Both the position numbers and the translations under genes were made by a program. The notes below the pieces were generated by a model. It worked only from the letters and a program-made list of their open reading frames with translations, searched no databases and had not been told where the DNA came from. DNA of 64,000 nucleotides from an uncultured Paracoccaceae bacterium (lineage in GTDB: Bacteria; Pseudomonadota; Alphaproteobacteria; Rhodobacterales; Rhodobacteraceae). The stretch is taken from positions 1 through 64,000 of the forward strand of contig CANLEQ010000008.1 in NCBI GenBank assembly GCA_947489705.1. The letters run 5' to 3'. Below are positions 61,799 to 64,000 of this stretch, piece by piece (position 1 is the stretch's first letter; each line of letters begins with the position of its first letter).

Positions 61799-62083
61799 TC
61801 AGCCGCGCGGTACCGAATAGAGCGCGTAGCCTCCGACCGCGTCGACCTGCACCGCGCCCGTCTCGGTTACGAACACCCCGAGATTCTCGACCCCGACCGG
61901 GCATGCCACGAGATCGGCGGAATCGTCGAGAAACTGGTTGGTATAGGCGCTTTCGCCCACCCGCCGGCATTGATCGGCGTCGTTGCGGTATCCTCCGAGG
62001 ATCGGCAATTCGACCGGCACCGGCGGCGTGGTCGGAACGCAGGCAGAGAGGGTGACGGCAACGGCGATGAGAGGCAGGCGCAT
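61799..62083 (-). CDS. Small lipoprotein of unknown function
   Basis: The 94-aa protein has a lipoprotein signal (MRLPLIAVAVTLSAC, Cys15) and a short mature part with three further Cys residues or fewer (DADQCRRVGESAYTN, DLVACPVGVENLGVFV). The mature region is compact, and I recognise no family. It lies 74 bp after the M48 lipoprotein gene on the same strand and may be cotranscribed. Confidence 0.7.
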   Translation of the reverse strand: MRLPLIAVAVTLSACVPTTPPVPVELPILGGYRNDADQCRRVGESAYTNQFLDDSADLVACPVGVENLGVFVTETGAVQVDAVGGYALYSVPRG

Positions 62084-62157
62084 TGTGGACCTTTCGATGC
62101 GGCGGTTGATGTCGATCCTAGCAGGCGGGCACGGCAGACGGCGAGACCTGATTTTCC

Positions 62158-62868
62158 TCACCGCCCCGCGACGACCTGCCGGACCACCCGGATGCGGTCT
62201 GCATTGGGCGGGTGGGTTCCGAGGAACGTGTTGCCCGGATCGGGCGCGTTCTCGAAGAAGGCCACGCCGCGGATCGGATCGTATCCCGCCCGCAAGGTCA
62301 GGATGGCGCCGAGCGCGTCGGCCTCGAGCTCGAACTCCTTGGAATACCGCCGGCCGCCATAGAACGCGCCCACGTTCTGCGCCCTCTGGATCGCGACCTC
62401 GTTGCCACCGCCGAGCGCCACGACCGCGCCAGCCAGGATCGCGCCGGTGGTGGCGGAGGCCTGACCGCGCCCGATATGTCCCTCGATGTGATGCGCGGCC
62501 TCGTGGCCGAGGATGAACGCCAGCTCGTCGACATTCGCCGCCTCCCGGATGAGCGCGAGGGTGAAGCCGACGATCGGCTGGCCGTCGGGCCCGAGCGTCT
62601 GGAACGCGTTGGCAGGCAGCCCCGGACGATCGTCGACCACCACCGCGTAGTCGCAACGGGCGCCGCGCGTGCGTGCCCGGCATTCAGAGATCGCGACCGG
62701 CATGACGTCGTCGACGACCTGCACGAAGGTCCGCGTGGACACGCTCGGGGTGGGCGTCGCGGGCCGGGCTTGCTGCGGCGCGGGCCTCTCCGGCACCGGC
62801 TGCACGATCACCAGGTCGCCGCCGCAGGCCGTAAGGAACATCAGGAAAAGAACGGCGAGATATCGCAT
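62158..62868 (-). CDS. M48-family metalloprotease lipoprotein
   Basis: The 236-aa protein has a lipoprotein signal (MRYLAVLFLMFLTAC) and a Pro/Thr linker. A peptidase M48 domain carries HEAAHH (HExxH zinc motif) in ELAFILGHEAAHHIEGHIGR, and the third ligand Glu lies in FELEADALGAIL. The GTHPPNADRIRVV end is the usual M48 tail motif. It is probably a periplasmic or outer-membrane quality-control protease of the BepA/LoiP kind, though shorter and lacking TPR repeats. Confidence 0.9.
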   Translation of the reverse strand: MRYLAVLFLMFLTACGGDLVIVQPVPERPAPQQARPATPTPSVSTRTFVQVVDDVMPVAISECRARTRGARCDYAVVVDDRPGLPANAFQTLGPDGQPIVGFTLALIREAANVDELAFILGHEAAHHIEGHIGRGQASATTGAILAGAVVALGGGNEVAIQRAQNVGAFYGGRRYSKEFELEADALGAILTLRAGYDPIRGVAFFENAPDPGNTFLGTHPPNADRIRVVRQVVAGR

Positions 62869-63033
62869 GGAGCAGGGGCCTTCTCGGAAACGGATGGGCG
62901 TCAGCCTAACATACTAACAGGGCAGATCCGGGCGGCCAGTCACCTTTTGCACCTGCCGACCCACGCCCCTTCGCGATCACAATCCGCGGCGTCCCGTCTG
63001 GCATCGCGCCGATCTATCGCCTAGCGTGGAGAC

Positions 63034-63273
63034 ATGTTTACGATCGAGCACGATTTCGACGCGACAATCATCACGCTGGTGGACGATCCTGCCACGCATC
63101 GGCAGGAAGACGTGATCGTCAACGCCTTCGAGGATTGCGTGACACTCGAACAGGTCGACACGCGTACCGACATGGTCCGGACAGTGACCCTCTCGCTTGC
63201 GCAGGTGCGCGACCTTGCGGCAGCTCTGGACCTGCCGGAGGGGGCCTATCAGCTGGGGCCGAAGACGCGGTGA
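63034..63273 (+). CDS. Small hypothetical protein coupled to the HDAC-like gene
   Basis: This 79-aa acidic protein (MFTIEHDFDATIITLVDDP ... VTLSLAQVRDLAAALDLPEGAYQL) has no motif I recognise, no signal and no TM segment; beta strands followed by one helix are likely. Its TGA overlaps the GTG of the following histone-deacetylase-like gene by four bases (GTGA). This supports it being real and functionally linked. Confidence 0.65.
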   Translation: MFTIEHDFDATIITLVDDPATHRQEDVIVNAFEDCVTLEQVDTRTDMVRTVTLSLAQVRDLAAALDLPEGAYQLGPKTR

Positions 63274-64000
63274 GCACCGGGTTCTTCTGGGACGAACGGT
63301 GTTTCTGGCATGGCGGCGGCAATTACGCGTTTCTGGCGCAAGTGGGCGGGCTGGTGCAGCCGCTGGCGGCCGGCGGCCTGCCCGAAAGCCCTGAATCGAA
63401 GCGCCGGCTCAAGGCATTGCTCGATGTGACGGGCCTTGCCGGCACGCTCGACCTTCGAGGAGGGTCAGGGGCAAGCTGGGACGACCTCGCGCGCGTTCAT
63501 CCGGAGGCTTTTCTGCGCGAGTTCAAATCTCTGTCGGACGCGGGTGGCGGCGAGATCGGCCTGCGCACCCCGTTCTCGAAGGGCGGCTTTGAGATCGCGG
63601 CCCTGTCGGCGGGATTGGCGCGCGACGCGCTCGATGCCGTCCTGCGGGGCGAGATGACGAACGCCTACGCCCTGTCGCGGCCCCCGGGGCATCATTGCCT
63701 GCCCGACTGGCCGAACGGATTCTGCCTGCTGGCCAATATCGCCATCGCGATCGAAGCGGCCCTGGCCCGCGGTCTTGCGCGCAAGATCGCGGTGATCGAC
63801 TGGGACGTGCATCACGGCAACGGCACCGAGGCGATCTTCTACGATCGCGCCGACGTCCTGACCGTCTCGCTGCACCAGGACCGCAACTACCCGCTCGATA
63901 CCGGGGGCGTGGCGGATCGGGGACGCGGTGCCGGCGCGGGCTTCAATTGCAACATTCCCCTGCCGGCCGGGACGGGCGAGGCGGGGTATCTCTCGGCCTG
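63270..64000 (+). CDS. Class II histone deacetylase-like (acetylpolyamine amidohydrolase-type) protein, 3' partial
   Basis: The open frame from GTG 63270 runs off the window end after 243 codons. It reads STGFFWDERCFWHGGGNYAF, RPPGHHCLPDWPNGFCLLAN (the His-His pair of the active site) and IDWDVHHGNGTEAIFY (zinc-binding Asp and His). LHQDRNYPLDTGGV and GFNCNIPLPAGTGEAGYL then match class II HDAC-like deacetylases. In bacteria these act on acetylpolyamines, acylated amines or unknown substrates. The second zinc Asp and catalytic Tyr lie beyond the window. Confidence 0.9.
   Translation, partial: MSTGFFWDERCFWHGGGNYAFLAQVGGLVQPLAAGGLPESPESKRRLKALLDVTGLAGTLDLRGGSGASWDDLARVHPEAFLREFKSLSDAGGGEIGLRTPFSKGGFEIAALSAGLARDALDAVLRGEMTNAYALSRPPGHHCLPDWPNGFCLLANIAIAIEAALARGLARKIAVIDWDVHHGNGTEAIFYDRADVLTVSLHQDRNYPLDTGGVADRGRGAGAGFNCNIPLPAGTGEAGYLSA

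Overview
The window is high-GC alphaproteobacterial chromosome, most likely from the order Rhodobacterales (Roseobacter/Paracoccaceae group). The indications are dense operons with 1-4 nt TGATG/ATGA overlaps, frequent GTG starts, an RpoH of the RpoH-II type, a TAXI-type TRAP transporter whose permease carries a DUF3394-like tail, and gene blocks usual in that order (dacC-tmk-holB-tatD-MBL, pqiA-pqiA-pqiB-pqiC, lgt-methyltransferase-pgeF-Hint). The lineage call is inference from gene content, not from a database search.

Layout. 1-141 is the right end of an IS5-like element, followed by tRNA-Ser(UGA) and about 580 bp with no supportable gene. 1.0-7.1 kb (+) is a cell-wall and replication run: RlpA-like lipoprotein, dacC, tmk, holB, tatD, an MBL-fold hydrolase and an AEC permease. 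7.1-12.5 kb (-) is a polyamine-type ABC operon (ATPase, binding protein, DUF1330 protein, two permeases). 12.7-15.6 kb holds gph, tRNA-Leu(GAG), lipB, tadA and rluB. 15.7-18.9 kb is a two-TM protein / XpaC-like / TelA-like / DUF2927 lipoprotein operon. 18.9-23.5 kb (-) is a complete pqi (MCE) lipid-transport operon with an unusually long PqiB. A hybrid histidine kinase follows, divergent from a TAXI-TRAP transporter with its own universal stress protein. 30-41 kb holds an orphan Lrp-type ligand domain, an SDR/aminotransferase pair, ubiK, lgt, a methyltransferase, pgeF, a Hint-domain protein, an Lrp regulator, trxB, matB and a fused ATP-sulfurylase/APS kinase. 41-51 kb holds a PhoX-like Tat protein, an M3 peptidase, membrane-anchored moeB, dut, coaBC, a ChaN-like protein, rpoH, cobU and a CobC-like phosphatase.

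The main non-core event is at 51.2-56.2 kb. comM (YifB-type AAA ATPase, linked to natural transformation) is split just after its Walker B motif by a 3,480-bp IS1595-family transposon. The element has 25-bp inverted ends (24/25 identical) and a perfect 8-bp target duplication, GAATTCGC. Removing the element and one duplication restores a 502-codon comM in frame. Besides a zinc-ribbon DDNE transposase, the element carries five cargo genes: a DUF6471-type protein, a signal-peptide/TM protein, a small HTH-like protein coupled to a zinc-ribbon protein, and a coiled-coil/winged-helix-like protein. Its centre is a divergent promoter pair with overlapping -35 boxes and three copies of TCATCATAT, two of them lying on the -10 boxes.

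The last 8 kb hold a CaiB/BaiF-type CoA transferase divergent from an acyl-CoA dehydrogenase, an M29 aminopeptidase, adenine deaminase, two small lipoproteins (one an M48 protease) and the start of a class II histone-deacetylase-like gene cut by the window end.
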